21,039 nt of DNA from Chloroflexota bacterium (GCA_021796315.1 JAJYOH010000035.1:1-21039); one strand, 5' to 3'; positions 8,353-15,071 are shown, counted from the first letter of the stretch. A program made the numbers and translations. The notes: generated by a model not told the origin, from the letters alone.

Positions 8353-9489
8353 TTATTTTTGTTGAGATTGTCGCACCTCAATAAGAATGATTATTGTAAT
8401 GGCAATCAGGATCATAAATGCCCCCAGCGCCGGGGTTAATAGAATTGAGTAAAACTGCATGAAGAAGATGCCCCAGAGTGGTCCTAAAAGGGCGGTGATG
8501 AAGAACATCCAGCCATCAGCGACATTCAATCGTCCATAGACAAGCCATAGGTTATAGGGGACGAGGCGCGCCGCCATGTTTCCCGTAATCAATGGCAGAA
8601 CTGCGGCAGCCAGTTCAAACCAAAGAGGCGATGCGATGCGCAGGTGGTATCGAAATAAGCTTATCCCTAATACCAAAAAATATCCTATGTTAAACCCAAT
8701 TCCCGCGCCTTGATAAACGTAAAGACGGGTCGCCCTTGCATTGCCCAATTTTCGCTTTTCCCAAAAAGGATTATCTTTTGTGTTTGTTAGCAGTCCAATC
8801 AAAAGAGGAATTGCCACCGACGCGGCTATAAATAGCCTTATATCCAGAGATGCCTGTTCCTCATTTGCAAATGACAGGCGCAGGGACGGTGCAGTCAATA
8901 GCCATGTCAATAACCATATCCAGATCCAAAGAATAGCCTGGGCGGCTAACGATGTTGACCAAGGGTCTGCCGCGTTTCGCCATAAAGCCACCAGCACGCG
9001 CGGCCAGGTCGGTGGCGGTCCATCTTGCGCTTTGACGATCAAACCGCGCAACTCTTCATTCGAACCAATTAATAATTGATCCAGCAGGGATTGATATGAA
9101 GGATCTGGTGTGCGTGTGATTGAAGGCAAGTCAATCTTGTCTGAGGAAAAGATCTGTTTCATCTCCGTCGGATTCAATGCCCGGTAATTGCCCGCCTCCA
9201 AAAGCTCGTTTGCTTCTTTAAGAACCCTAATACCGCCATGTTCATGCAACACTTTTAGCAGGCACACCAATACGCGGCGGTCATCCGCGTGGATTTTGCT
9301 GGCGCCACGTTCCCAATCACTAATAGCAGCAGCGGTAAAGCCGCGCGTGCCAAGCTCCACACCCAGTAATTCACCCAGGCGACCCTGGCTTAAGATACCT
9401 CTCCTATCTTTTGGATATTTACATTCCTGGCGAAAGATACGAAGCAAATTTCCAAATTCGTTCACGAATTCATTCCTTGATTCAAGCAT
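8353..9489 (-). CDS. XRE-type helix-turn-helix protein with C-terminal multi-span membrane domain
   Basis: 378 residues if started at ATG 9489, the first ATG in a frame that is open back to a TTG at 9642. The TTG would add 51 residues and overlap the comP end by 28 bp. Residues about 8-80 form a Cro/C1-type helix-turn-helix (FGNLLRIFRQEC, LSQGRLGELLGV, AAAISDWERGASKI). A linker follows, and then about six hydrophobic segments from residue 183 to 371 (for example ILWIWIWLLTWLL and FMILIAITIIILI), ending in a short basic tail. This is the layout of a membrane-tethered transcription factor. It lies directly downstream of the ComP-like kinase on the same strand and may be co-transcribed with it. 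No clear Shine-Dalgarno supports either start, so the start is uncertain. The target is unknown. Confidence 0.7.
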   Translation of the reverse strand: MLESRNEFVNEFGNLLRIFRQECKYPKDRRGILSQGRLGELLGVELGTRGFTAAAISDWERGASKIHADDRRVLVCLLKVLHEHGGIRVLKEANELLEAGNYRALNPTEMKQIFSSDKIDLPSITRTPDPSYQSLLDQLLIGSNEELRGLIVKAQDGPPPTWPRVLVALWRNAADPWSTSLAAQAILWIWIWLLTWLLTAPSLRLSFANEEQASLDIRLFIAASVAIPLLIGLLTNTKDNPFWEKRKLGNARATRLYVYQGAGIGFNIGYFLVLGISLFRYHLRIASPLWFELAAAVLPLITGNMAARLVPYNLWLVYGRLNVADGWMFFITALLGPLWGIFFMQFYSILLTPALGAFMILIAITIIILIEVRQSQQK

Positions 9490-9497
9490 TGCTTGAA
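9481..9497. promoter_or_regulatory. Palindrome at the start of the membrane-tethered regulator
   Basis: TTCAAGCATTGCTTGAA is an almost perfect 17-bp palindrome that includes the candidate ATG (9487-9489). Further TTCAAG and TTGA half-sites follow nearby (ATTCAAGTGA at 9501-9510). It could be an operator for autoregulation by the HTH protein. It also lies in the extended frame, so it may be coding only. Confidence 0.3.
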
Positions 9498-9614
9498 TGG
9501 ATTCAAGTGATTCCCGATGGATGGATAAATATATAGGGCTTATAACGCTCAGAAATAAGTTGAAAAGTTCGGTACATGGAACCTTAACAATAGAATGATG
9601 TGCGCGATGAAGTA

Positions 9615-11879
9615 CTAGGAATTTGCATTCCTCTCGTTCCAAGTGATATGCACCTCTGTTCCCATCCTGGGCGAAGACACGAACTTGATGTTGGCTTCGA
9701 TCATGGCAGCGCGTTCGACGATCCCCGCCAAACCGAAGTGTCTGCTGGCAAGCAGGCTGTGCAGTTCCAGTCCGTTTGCAATTTCAAAGCCAACCCCGTC
9801 ATCTTCGATCTTGAGCTGGACCGTCTGCGGGGCCAGTATGCCTGAGATCATGACTTGTTTCGCTTTTGCGTGATGGAGCGCATTCTCGCAGGTTTGTTGC
9901 ACGATCCGAAATATATGCTGCTCAACGTCGGCAGGATAGCGTTGTTTACTGTGGTTCAAATTCACTGTTACGTTGACGGCATCCTTGTTGCGCTCCATTA
10001 AGTTTTCGGCCATTTCTTCGAGGCCGTCTTTCAAACCGTAATCGAGCATGGGTGGACGCAGGTCGCTCACGATCTCGCGCAGGCGTTGTGTCACTGTCTC
10101 ATAGGTGCTTTGAAAATTCTCGGGCACGGCGTCTGGGTTGATGTTCAAGCGCAGAACCGCCAGTTCGTTCAACACTGAATCGTGCAATTCAAGCGATAGG
10201 CGCATTCGTTCCTGTTCGTAACGGTCGATGTTGGCTTTGTACATGGCTTTCAGGCGTTCGGTTTGCAGGATGTTGCTCAAGGCAACGGCGGTCTCATTGG
10301 CAAGCGCTTGCAGAACGTTGATCTCGGCCTGCGAATAAAGATCGTCCGGGTCGTGCCGGCCAAACAACCAGATACCAATTAAATCATCGCCAATTCTTAG
10401 CGGCAGGGCCAGGCGCACCCACGCATAACTTTCGCTTTGATGAGATTCAAGGGGACGATATTTTTCGGCCCAGCTTAGGAGTTCCTCGAGCTCTTTTTTA
10501 TCGGGGACCCGCTCCTCGGTCAGATCGGAAGCGAACAGGGTTTTTGCGGAACTGTTTTCAAATTCGATAAAGGCGAATTGGCGGATCAGCAAACTCGGCA
10601 GGACATCATCCTTCAAAAGTTGTAACAAGTTCGACAGGATAATTGTGCTGGTAATGCGCTTTGAATAAATCTCGACCAGGTTGTGGGGCGGCAGGCGAAC
10701 TCCCAGCAAACGTTTCTCCACAAAAGTCTCGAAGCGCGGAAATCCCCAAATGGATACCAAAGTGGCAAGTACCGCGGCGAAAGAGCCGATGAGCAATGTG
10801 TCATCGGGAGAAGTGAGCATACTGTCGGTCAGCGCCAGCAAGGGCACTCCAATGATTCCCATCAGGATGATGAAGAAATAAAGAGAGATGATGCGGTTGG
10901 CGCGCATTTCTGAGCTTCCCAATTGGCGGCGGTAGGCGGCATACAGATAGCCGATGGGAATGAGCGGAAAGCTTAACAGCATCAAGGCGCTGAATCTGGA
11001 TGATGCTTCGTAATAAATCCCGACTACTGCGAGAACGATCAGAACGGACATTTCCAGAATGGTTGTCGTAAGAAGCAGGCGCAGATCCCGGCGTGTGTCC
11101 GGCTGGCGGATTGCATGCACGATCAACAAAACCAGACTGCCGAGAATGGCGATCAGAAAACCGATAAAGTAAAGACTCTGAGAAAAGAGTTGAAGGGCCT
11201 GGGCGATGGCCAATGCCAACGCGATTCCGTAGACAGCCCAGACCAGCAGGCGTGGCAACTTCCCCAGCGGACGAGGAAACACCCAATGTAAATGTAAATA
11301 AATGGGAACGCTCAACCAGATCGCCATTCGCAGGATAACGGCGCTATACCAAATATGATAGTTGGACGTGCCGCCGCCAACACCCAACCAAATGGCAGTC
11401 AGAAAATTGAAGCCGGATAGCAGCCACCAGCGATCATCCTTCGGACGAAGGGACAGAAAGGTTACTGTGCCAGCCATCCAAAAGACATAGGCCAAAAACC
11501 ATTCGGAAAATATTTGTTCATTTACTTCACCCGGGTTACGTCCGGGCAGTTTCCACGGAATGGTGATGGTTTTGCCATCACGTTCCACCATAACCGGTAC
11601 GACAGTTCCCGGCTTGACCCCTTTGAAGAAAGTCTTTGTCAGATCGTTGTGGAAGGCATTCCAGGTCAGCGGCCCGATTTGCACCAGCCGGTCGTTCTCC
11701 ATGAGAGTTGGGCCTTCTTGATTAACAAAGACAGAGTAAATCGTGCCGTCAGCTTCCCAGGCAAATCCATAAGGGTGCTGAAAAATCTTTGCGTAGCTGT
11801 AGATCAACAATATTCCCAGGATGATCCACGGCAAGGTGAGTTCCACGAGCCTTTTGAGTTTTTCCTGACGGCTGTTCAT
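9615..11879 (-). CDS. comP: ComP-like multi-span sensor histidine kinase
   Basis: A 754-residue sensor kinase, close in length to B. subtilis ComP (about 770). One membrane helix (residues about 12-30) is followed by an extracytoplasmic PDZ-like segment (about 35-115; MENDRLVQIG, GVKPGTVVPVMVERDGKTI). About nine more membrane helices extend to about residue 385. A GAF-like cytoplasmic segment (about 415-540) is followed by a HisKA_3 dimerisation domain with phospho-acceptor His566 in LSLELHDSVLNELA. The HATPase_c domain has an N-box around Asn666 (TCENALHHA), a G1 box (EDDGVGFE) and a C-terminal GLAGIVERA. The single helix, PDZ-like loop and helix-bundle order is the ComP layout. The gene is divergent from the small comX-like gene, as expected for a receptor next to its signal. 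GAGG precedes ATG 11879 by about 9 bp. The ComP name rests on architecture plus context, since many NarX/DegS-type kinases share the catalytic half. Confidence 0.85.
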   Translation of the reverse strand: MNSRQEKLKRLVELTLPWIILGILLIYSYAKIFQHPYGFAWEADGTIYSVFVNQEGPTLMENDRLVQIGPLTWNAFHNDLTKTFFKGVKPGTVVPVMVERDGKTITIPWKLPGRNPGEVNEQIFSEWFLAYVFWMAGTVTFLSLRPKDDRWWLLSGFNFLTAIWLGVGGGTSNYHIWYSAVILRMAIWLSVPIYLHLHWVFPRPLGKLPRLLVWAVYGIALALAIAQALQLFSQSLYFIGFLIAILGSLVLLIVHAIRQPDTRRDLRLLLTTTILEMSVLIVLAVVGIYYEASSRFSALMLLSFPLIPIGYLYAAYRRQLGSSEMRANRIISLYFFIILMGIIGVPLLALTDSMLTSPDDTLLIGSFAAVLATLVSIWGFPRFETFVEKRLLGVRLPPHNLVEIYSKRITSTIILSNLLQLLKDDVLPSLLIRQFAFIEFENSSAKTLFASDLTEERVPDKKELEELLSWAEKYRPLESHQSESYAWVRLALPLRIGDDLIGIWLFGRHDPDDLYSQAEINVLQALANETAVALSNILQTERLKAMYKANIDRYEQERMRLSLELHDSVLNELAVLRLNINPDAVPENFQSTYETVTQRLREIVSDLRPPMLDYGLKDGLEEMAENLMERNKDAVNVTVNLNHSKQRYPADVEQHIFRIVQQTCENALHHAKAKQVMISGILAPQTVQLKIEDDGVGFEIANGLELHSLLASRHFGLAGIVERAAMIEANIKFVSSPRMGTEVHITWNERNANS

Positions 11880-11904
11880 ATGGTTGCATCCTCACAGCGA
11901 AATA

Positions 11905-11931
11905 AAAGGAGGTGAATTTTTTATGGCGTGA
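11905..11931 (+). promoter_or_regulatory. Perfect Shine-Dalgarno leading to a two-codon ORF upstream of comX
   Basis: AAAGGAGGTGA (11905-11915), which is fully complementary to the 16S rRNA 3' end, is followed after 7 bp by ATG GCG TGA (11923-11931). No longer frame starts here. It lies in the comP/comX divergent region. It may be a minimal upstream ORF if transcription starts upstream of it. On the opposite strand, the comP leader would carry CACCTCC. Confidence 0.35.
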
Positions 11932-11948
11932 ACAGGAAAATATTCTTT

Positions 11949-11975
11949 TTGCGGCTGTATCTATGAGTCTATAAC
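11949..11975 (+). promoter_or_regulatory. Candidate comX promoter
   Basis: TTGCGG (11949-11954) and TATAAC (11970-11975) are separated by 15 bp, which is shorter than ideal. Transcription would start about 18 nt before the comX ATG, leaving the Shine-Dalgarno AGGAG (11986-11990) in the leader. Confidence 0.35.
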
Positions 11976-11999
11976 ATCAACTAAAAGGAGAGATCTAAA

Positions 12000-12146
12000 A
12001 TGTCAAACATGACGAAATTTCAAATGGCGCTTAATGCTTCCTCTGGGAACCAAAATCCATACCTGAAAATGCTGAAAGCTCTCACGAAGGTCAGCCCAAC
12101 TCAATTGGTGGCGATGACCAGCGGCCTGGGCTGGCAACCCTGGTGA
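12000..12146 (+). CDS. comX: ComX-like prepheromone peptide
   Basis: A 48-residue peptide beginning MSNMTKFQMALN and ending SGLGWQPW. AAAGGAG (11984-11990) lies 9 bp before ATG. ComX precursors are about 55-75 residues and give a short C-terminal peptide in which a Trp, usually 3-5 residues from the end, is prenylated by ComQ. Here Trp45 is fourth from the end and Trp48 is last, next to a ComQ-type gene and opposite a ComP-type kinase. There is no Sec signal peptide, which agrees with ComX. The region before the tail (residues about 20-40, LKMLKALTKVSPTQLVAM) can form an amphipathic helix. The alternative is a prenylated RiPP precursor with another role. The identification is based on size, tail and context; small peptides give weak homology signals. 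Confidence 0.75.
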   Translation: MSNMTKFQMALNASSGNQNPYLKMLKALTKVSPTQLVAMTSGLGWQPW

Positions 12147-12176
12147 AATGATAAAAACAGCACGAGTATAGCACGA

Positions 12177-12200
12177 CTGGTCGGGGTTTCCCCCGACCAG
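12177..12200 (+). terminator. Strong hairpin after comX (terminator or attenuator)
   Basis: CTGGTCGGGG and CCCCGACCAG form a perfect 10-bp stem with a 4-nt loop (TTTC), 30 bp after the comX stop. Only TTT follows, so it is not a classic rho-independent terminator. It may cause partial termination or protect the comX mRNA 3' end, giving more comX than comQ transcript. Confidence 0.6.
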
Positions 12201-12220
12201 TTTCAGGCTCTCTGGGGTTT

Positions 12221-12340
12221 GCCGTGATTCTGTACACGGATTGAACGGATTCCACAGAATCTCACGGAAAAGCCTTTTAAAAAATCCGCGTTGATCTGTG
12301 TCCGTCCGTGTAATCCGTGTTCAAAAGGTTTAATCACGGC
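12221..12340. repeat. 120-bp MITE-like inverted-repeat element between comX and comQ
   Basis: Perfect 9-bp ends GCCGTGATT (12221-12229) and AATCACGGC (12332-12340) flank long imperfect arms. The left arm is 12234-12268 (begins ACACGGATT) and the right arm is 12285-12320 (ends AATCCGTGT). The centre is the A/T-rich 12269-12284. The arms carry the TCCGTGTAATCCGTGT-like words that I recognise as common in interspersed bacterial intergenic repeats. No ORF lies inside. Its RNA would fold into one long hairpin before the comQ ribosome binding site. Confidence 0.7.
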
Positions 12341-12372
12341 GATTCCCAATGAGCCCAGTTTTAGGAGAAAAG

Positions 12373-13347
12373 ATGGATATTTACATTTCAGTGGTTGATT
12401 ATCTTTCACGCCTGCCTGTTCTTCAGGGGTGGTCAGATGCACTCGTTCTCCTTGAGAAATTTGCATCCACGCGACCGCGCGATTGGCAGTTACCCATTTT
12501 GGCCTGTGAGGCGCTCGGTGGTACGAGAGCACAGGCCATCCCGGCCTCGGCAGCTTTGGCCTCCGCTCAAATTGGGATTATCTTGATCGATGACATGTTG
12601 GATTTGGATCCTCGAGGAGAATACCATCAGATTGGCGAAGGGCAAGCCGCTAATTTTGCAGCATCTTTTTTGTCGGCGGGATCGGAAGCTATTTTGCAGG
12701 GCGATGCGAATCCAGAGATCAAGCTGGCTGGAGTCCAGAGTCTTAACCGGATGATCATCGATACCGCACTTGGACAATTTTTAGATGGTCAGACCCCTCA
12801 GGACGAAATTGCGTATTGGCGCGTGGTCGAAACCAAAAGCGCCCCATTTTTTGGAACTGCGATCTATTTGGGCGCCTTGTTCGGGGGGGCATCAGGCGAT
12901 ACGCTTGAGCGAATGGAACAATTTGGCCGCCTGTATGGGGAGATCATTCAAATTCACGACGACGTAAACGACACCATGGCGGAACCTGCAAACCCGGATT
13001 GGATACAGGGGCGTTCTCCGTTGCCAATCCTTTTTGCGCAACTGGTTGAACATGCCGAACGGTCACGTTTCCTGGAACTGCGCCATGACATATCGAATAT
13101 TGATGCCCTGCGCGATGCACAGCAAATTTTGATACGTTGCGGGGCGGTCAGTTATTGTGTGGATGAGCTGCTAAAGCGATATCGCACTGCACAATCCATC
13201 CTGGATGCGATTCACCTTGTTCGTGGCGAGATACTTGGCTCGTTGCTGCATACCACCGTTGCGCCCGTCTTAAAACTTTTTGAGATGCTGGGGAGCGAGC
13301 CGCTGGATCGGGCTACCTTCTTGGAACAGTTGGAGGTTCGGGAGTGA
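12373..13347 (+). CDS. comQ: ComQ-like isoprenyl diphosphate synthase / pheromone prenyltransferase
   Basis: A 324-residue member of the all-alpha trans-isoprenyl diphosphate synthase fold, close in length to ComQ (about 300). The first Asp-rich motif is DDMLD at residues 73-77 (LIDDMLDLDPRG). The second is DDVND at residues 196-200 (IIQIHDDVNDTM). Lys155 in ETKSAPFFGTA matches the conserved diphosphate-binding Lys of the family. In ComQ these motifs bind Mg and the prenyl diphosphate used to modify the ComX Trp. The start was set at ATG 12373 because AGGAG lies 5 bp upstream; an in-frame ATG at 12349 has no ribosome binding site. The gene follows comX on the same strand after 226 bp of repeat-rich spacer. 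Its 3' end overlaps the convergent comA by 35 bp. Alone it could be a plain polyprenyl synthase, and the call as ComQ depends on the neighbours. Confidence 0.85.
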   Translation: MDIYISVVDYLSRLPVLQGWSDALVLLEKFASTRPRDWQLPILACEALGGTRAQAIPASAALASAQIGIILIDDMLDLDPRGEYHQIGEGQAANFAASFLSAGSEAILQGDANPEIKLAGVQSLNRMIIDTALGQFLDGQTPQDEIAYWRVVETKSAPFFGTAIYLGALFGGASGDTLERMEQFGRLYGEIIQIHDDVNDTMAEPANPDWIQGRSPLPILFAQLVEHAERSRFLELRHDISNIDALRDAQQILIRCGAVSYCVDELLKRYRTAQSILDAIHLVRGEILGSLLHTTVAPVLKLFEMLGSEPLDRATFLEQLEVRE

Positions 13348-14002
13348 TCAATCCCAGTTGTTTGGCTTTGGCGAGCGCGGCCGCGCGGGTCTGGACCTCG
13401 AGGCGGGCGTAGGCCCCCGAAAGCAGGTTGCGCACCGTTGAGTCTGACACTCCCATCTTGTCCGCCAATTCAGTGGTCTTGCTGTCAGGGTAGGCCTCGC
13501 ATAATGAAAGCGCCTCCAACTGGCGCGGGCTTAGGAGGCTGCCGCCCTGCGCGATCTGATATTTTTGGTAGAGTTCACCCGCTCGTTGGCTGAAGTAAAT
13601 GCCTCCCTCCGCCACCGAGATAATGACGTTCCCCAAATTGCGGATCGTGGATGGGTCATCCTTGATGATATAACCGTTGGCCCCGGCTTCCATCACGGCG
13701 CGGATCAGTCCACGCTCGGCGAACATACTGATGATCAGAATTTTTAGTTCAGGATAATTTTGGCGCAGTTGAGGGATGATGTGCAGGATCGGGTAAGGGT
13801 TGTAGTTATCGGGGGAAGTTGGAACGCTTATGTCGAGTAAAAGAACATCTGTGGGGTGTTCCAGCAGGGCTTGATCGAGTTCGTTGGCGTACGATATGGT
13901 TGCCGCGATCTCGATGTTCGGAATGCCGCTTAAACGAAAGACATAACCGTCTACGATGCTTTGATGGTCGTCCAGTATGGTCACTTGGATTTTTCGGGAC
14001 AT
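13313..14002 (-). CDS. comA: ComA-like NarL/LuxR-family response regulator
   Basis: A 229-residue two-domain regulator. The receiver domain occupies residues 1-125, with acidic pocket D11/D12 (VTILDDHQS), phospho-acceptor Asp57 (DVLLLDISVP), a switch Ser in LIISMFAE and Lys in GYIIKDD. A LuxR-type helix-turn-helix lies at about residues 155-215 (LSPRQLEALSLCEAYPDSKT, MGVSDSTVRNLL). This is the partner class for HisKA_3 kinases such as the ComP-like protein here, and ComA belongs to the same family. GAGGGAG lies about 9 bp before the ATG. The gene converges on comQ and the last 35 bp of the two overlap. The assignment to this system is by context, since many NarL-type regulators look similar. 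Confidence 0.85.
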   Translation of the reverse strand: MSRKIQVTILDDHQSIVDGYVFRLSGIPNIEIAATISYANELDQALLEHPTDVLLLDISVPTSPDNYNPYPILHIIPQLRQNYPELKILIISMFAERGLIRAVMEAGANGYIIKDDPSTIRNLGNVIISVAEGGIYFSQRAGELYQKYQIAQGGSLLSPRQLEALSLCEAYPDSKTTELADKMGVSDSTVRNLLSGAYARLEVQTRAAALAKAKQLGLITPEPPTVPRR

Positions 14003-14461
14003 AACCTGTGCTCCCTCTTTACATATACACTTACCACATTGTTTGCCACAAGGTTAGCAGAAAGTGGGCCGCAATGCAAGCCTCAGGATTAAATTCAGTA
14101 CAAACGCCTATGCTCAAACGGTTGCTTGTAAAAGGCATAGGCAATAAAATAATAAAGTAGTCGGGCAGGTTTCTTAACAGGTTTGCTCATTTTGAAAGGG
14201 GAAAAAGTTTTTATCTTTGCACTGATATCGATGGGGAATGTCGAGGAAGGGAGGAGAAGGGGGGAAGAAATTATTTTATTGGGATCATCTTTTTCTTGGC
14301 TCTTCCCAGGTAAATATGAATATGTGGCGGTATAAAAGTGGTTGTAAAGCTCGAATGCCGTCCTCGATAAGTGGACGGCACGTCGTTTTTCTTTGGGAGG
14401 GACCGGGCTTTTCAGCCCGATATATTAAACCCTAATACAATCTATTGTGGAGGAAGGTAAC
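14003..14461. other. Intergenic region with hairpins between comA and the HU-like gene
   Basis: No gene is seen in this 459-bp divergent region. The comA leader (complement of 14003-14060) has -10-like TGTATA about 16 bp after TTGTGG. GCCTATGC (14106-14113) pairs with GCATAGGC (14135-14142). A purine-rich stretch spans 14238-14272. GCCGTCC (14357-14363) pairs with GGACGGC (14373-14379), sharing the GCCGTCCTCG core of the dnaE and secA-upstream repeats. CGGGCT (14404-14409) pairs with AGCCCG (14414-14419), 42 bp before the HU-like gene. Confidence 0.5.
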
Positions 14462-14860
14462 ATGGCAAAGAAGATTCAAGCATGGACAGAGTTTGGCCCC
14501 CGACTGGAGCCAGCCACCCCGCTGACCGACAAGGAACTGATCGAGCAGATCACGGTTGGCTCAAATGAGAGTATGAGCTCCACCCTGGCCGTACTGGCTT
14601 TCATGGATGCAGTGCTGGAGCAGGCGCTTAAGTCCGGTCGTATTGTCCAACTGCCAAATGGAACGCATTTCAGACCAATTGGTAAGAAGGATGGTTCGAT
14701 TGAGATCACTGTGCGGGTTAACCCTGAACTGGTGCGGCGGATAAATGCCGATTTTCGCGGCAAATGGGTGAATGCCCAAAACATCGGCCTGAACGAGGAA
14801 GAGATCATCGCCTTGTGGAATGCTGCTCACCCTGATAACCTGATCGAGGTTACCGCGTAA
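14462..14860 (+). CDS. HU/IHF-like DNA-binding domain protein
   Basis: A 132-residue protein beginning MAKKIQAWTEFG. Residues about 25-105 look like an HU/IHF-type fold. The helical part is LTDKELIEQITVGSN...STLAVLAFMDAVLEQALKSGR, followed by VQLPNGTHFRPIGKKDGSIE at the place where HU has its G-x-G-x-F turn. The remainder has VRVNPELVRRINADFRG and a C-terminal extension, NAQNIGLNEEEIIALWNAAHP. It is longer than HU (90 residues) and lacks the usual long basic arm, so the role in DNA binding is likely but not proven. ATG 14462 was chosen because GGAGG (14449-14453) lies 8 bp before it; GTG 14447 is in frame but has no ribosome binding site. It is followed immediately by a dense cluster of palindromes, 14871-15018. 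Confidence 0.55.
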   Translation: MAKKIQAWTEFGPRLEPATPLTDKELIEQITVGSNESMSSTLAVLAFMDAVLEQALKSGRIVQLPNGTHFRPIGKKDGSIEITVRVNPELVRRINADFRGKWVNAQNIGLNEEEIIALWNAAHPDNLIEVTA

Positions 14861-14870
14861 GCTTCATAAA

Positions 14871-15018
14871 AATTAAGCCAGCGACATCATCGAATTAAGC
14901 TGGCCTTTTGTTTGAATTAAGCCAGCGATTTTCCTGAAAATCGCTGGCTTAATTAGAGAAAATCGCTGGCGAGATTCAGCAATTAAGCCACTCGATTTGT
15001 CCATCAAGCGGCTTAATT
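14871..15018. repeat. Cluster of alternating AATTAAGCC palindromic repeats
   Basis: Seven or so copies of AATTAAGCC(AGCGA) lie in both orientations. Direct copies are at 14871-14884, about 14893-14901 (variant AATTAAGCTGGCC), 14915-14928 and 14981-14989. Inverted copies are at 14937-14954, about 14959-14970 and 15010-15018. The strongest unit is a perfect 18-bp dyad, AATTAAGCCAGCGATTTT (14915-14932) and its complement (14937-14954) with a CCTG loop. The first dyad, with a following TTTTG, may terminate the HU-like transcript. The minus strand is open for 78 codons across this region, but I regard that as incidental. Confidence 0.75.
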
Positions 15019-15071
15019 GGTTGAGGCGTTCTCGCAGTTTGCCGGCAAAAATAGCAGAAAACCTAAAATCC

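Noticed and set aside
11949..11954. ComA box (TTGCGG half-site) upstream of comX
   Set aside because: Only one half-site is present, with no matching CCGCAA at the required spacing, and TTGCGG occurs by chance elsewhere (for example in an unrelated place near 4127).
12349..12372. Earlier ATG start for comQ
   Set aside because: ATG 12349 has no ribosome binding site, whereas AGGAG lies 5 bp before ATG 12373, and the extra eight residues overlap the intergenic spacer.
14871..15018. CRISPR array
   Set aside because: The repeats are short, alternate in orientation and have unequal spacers; no cas genes are nearby.
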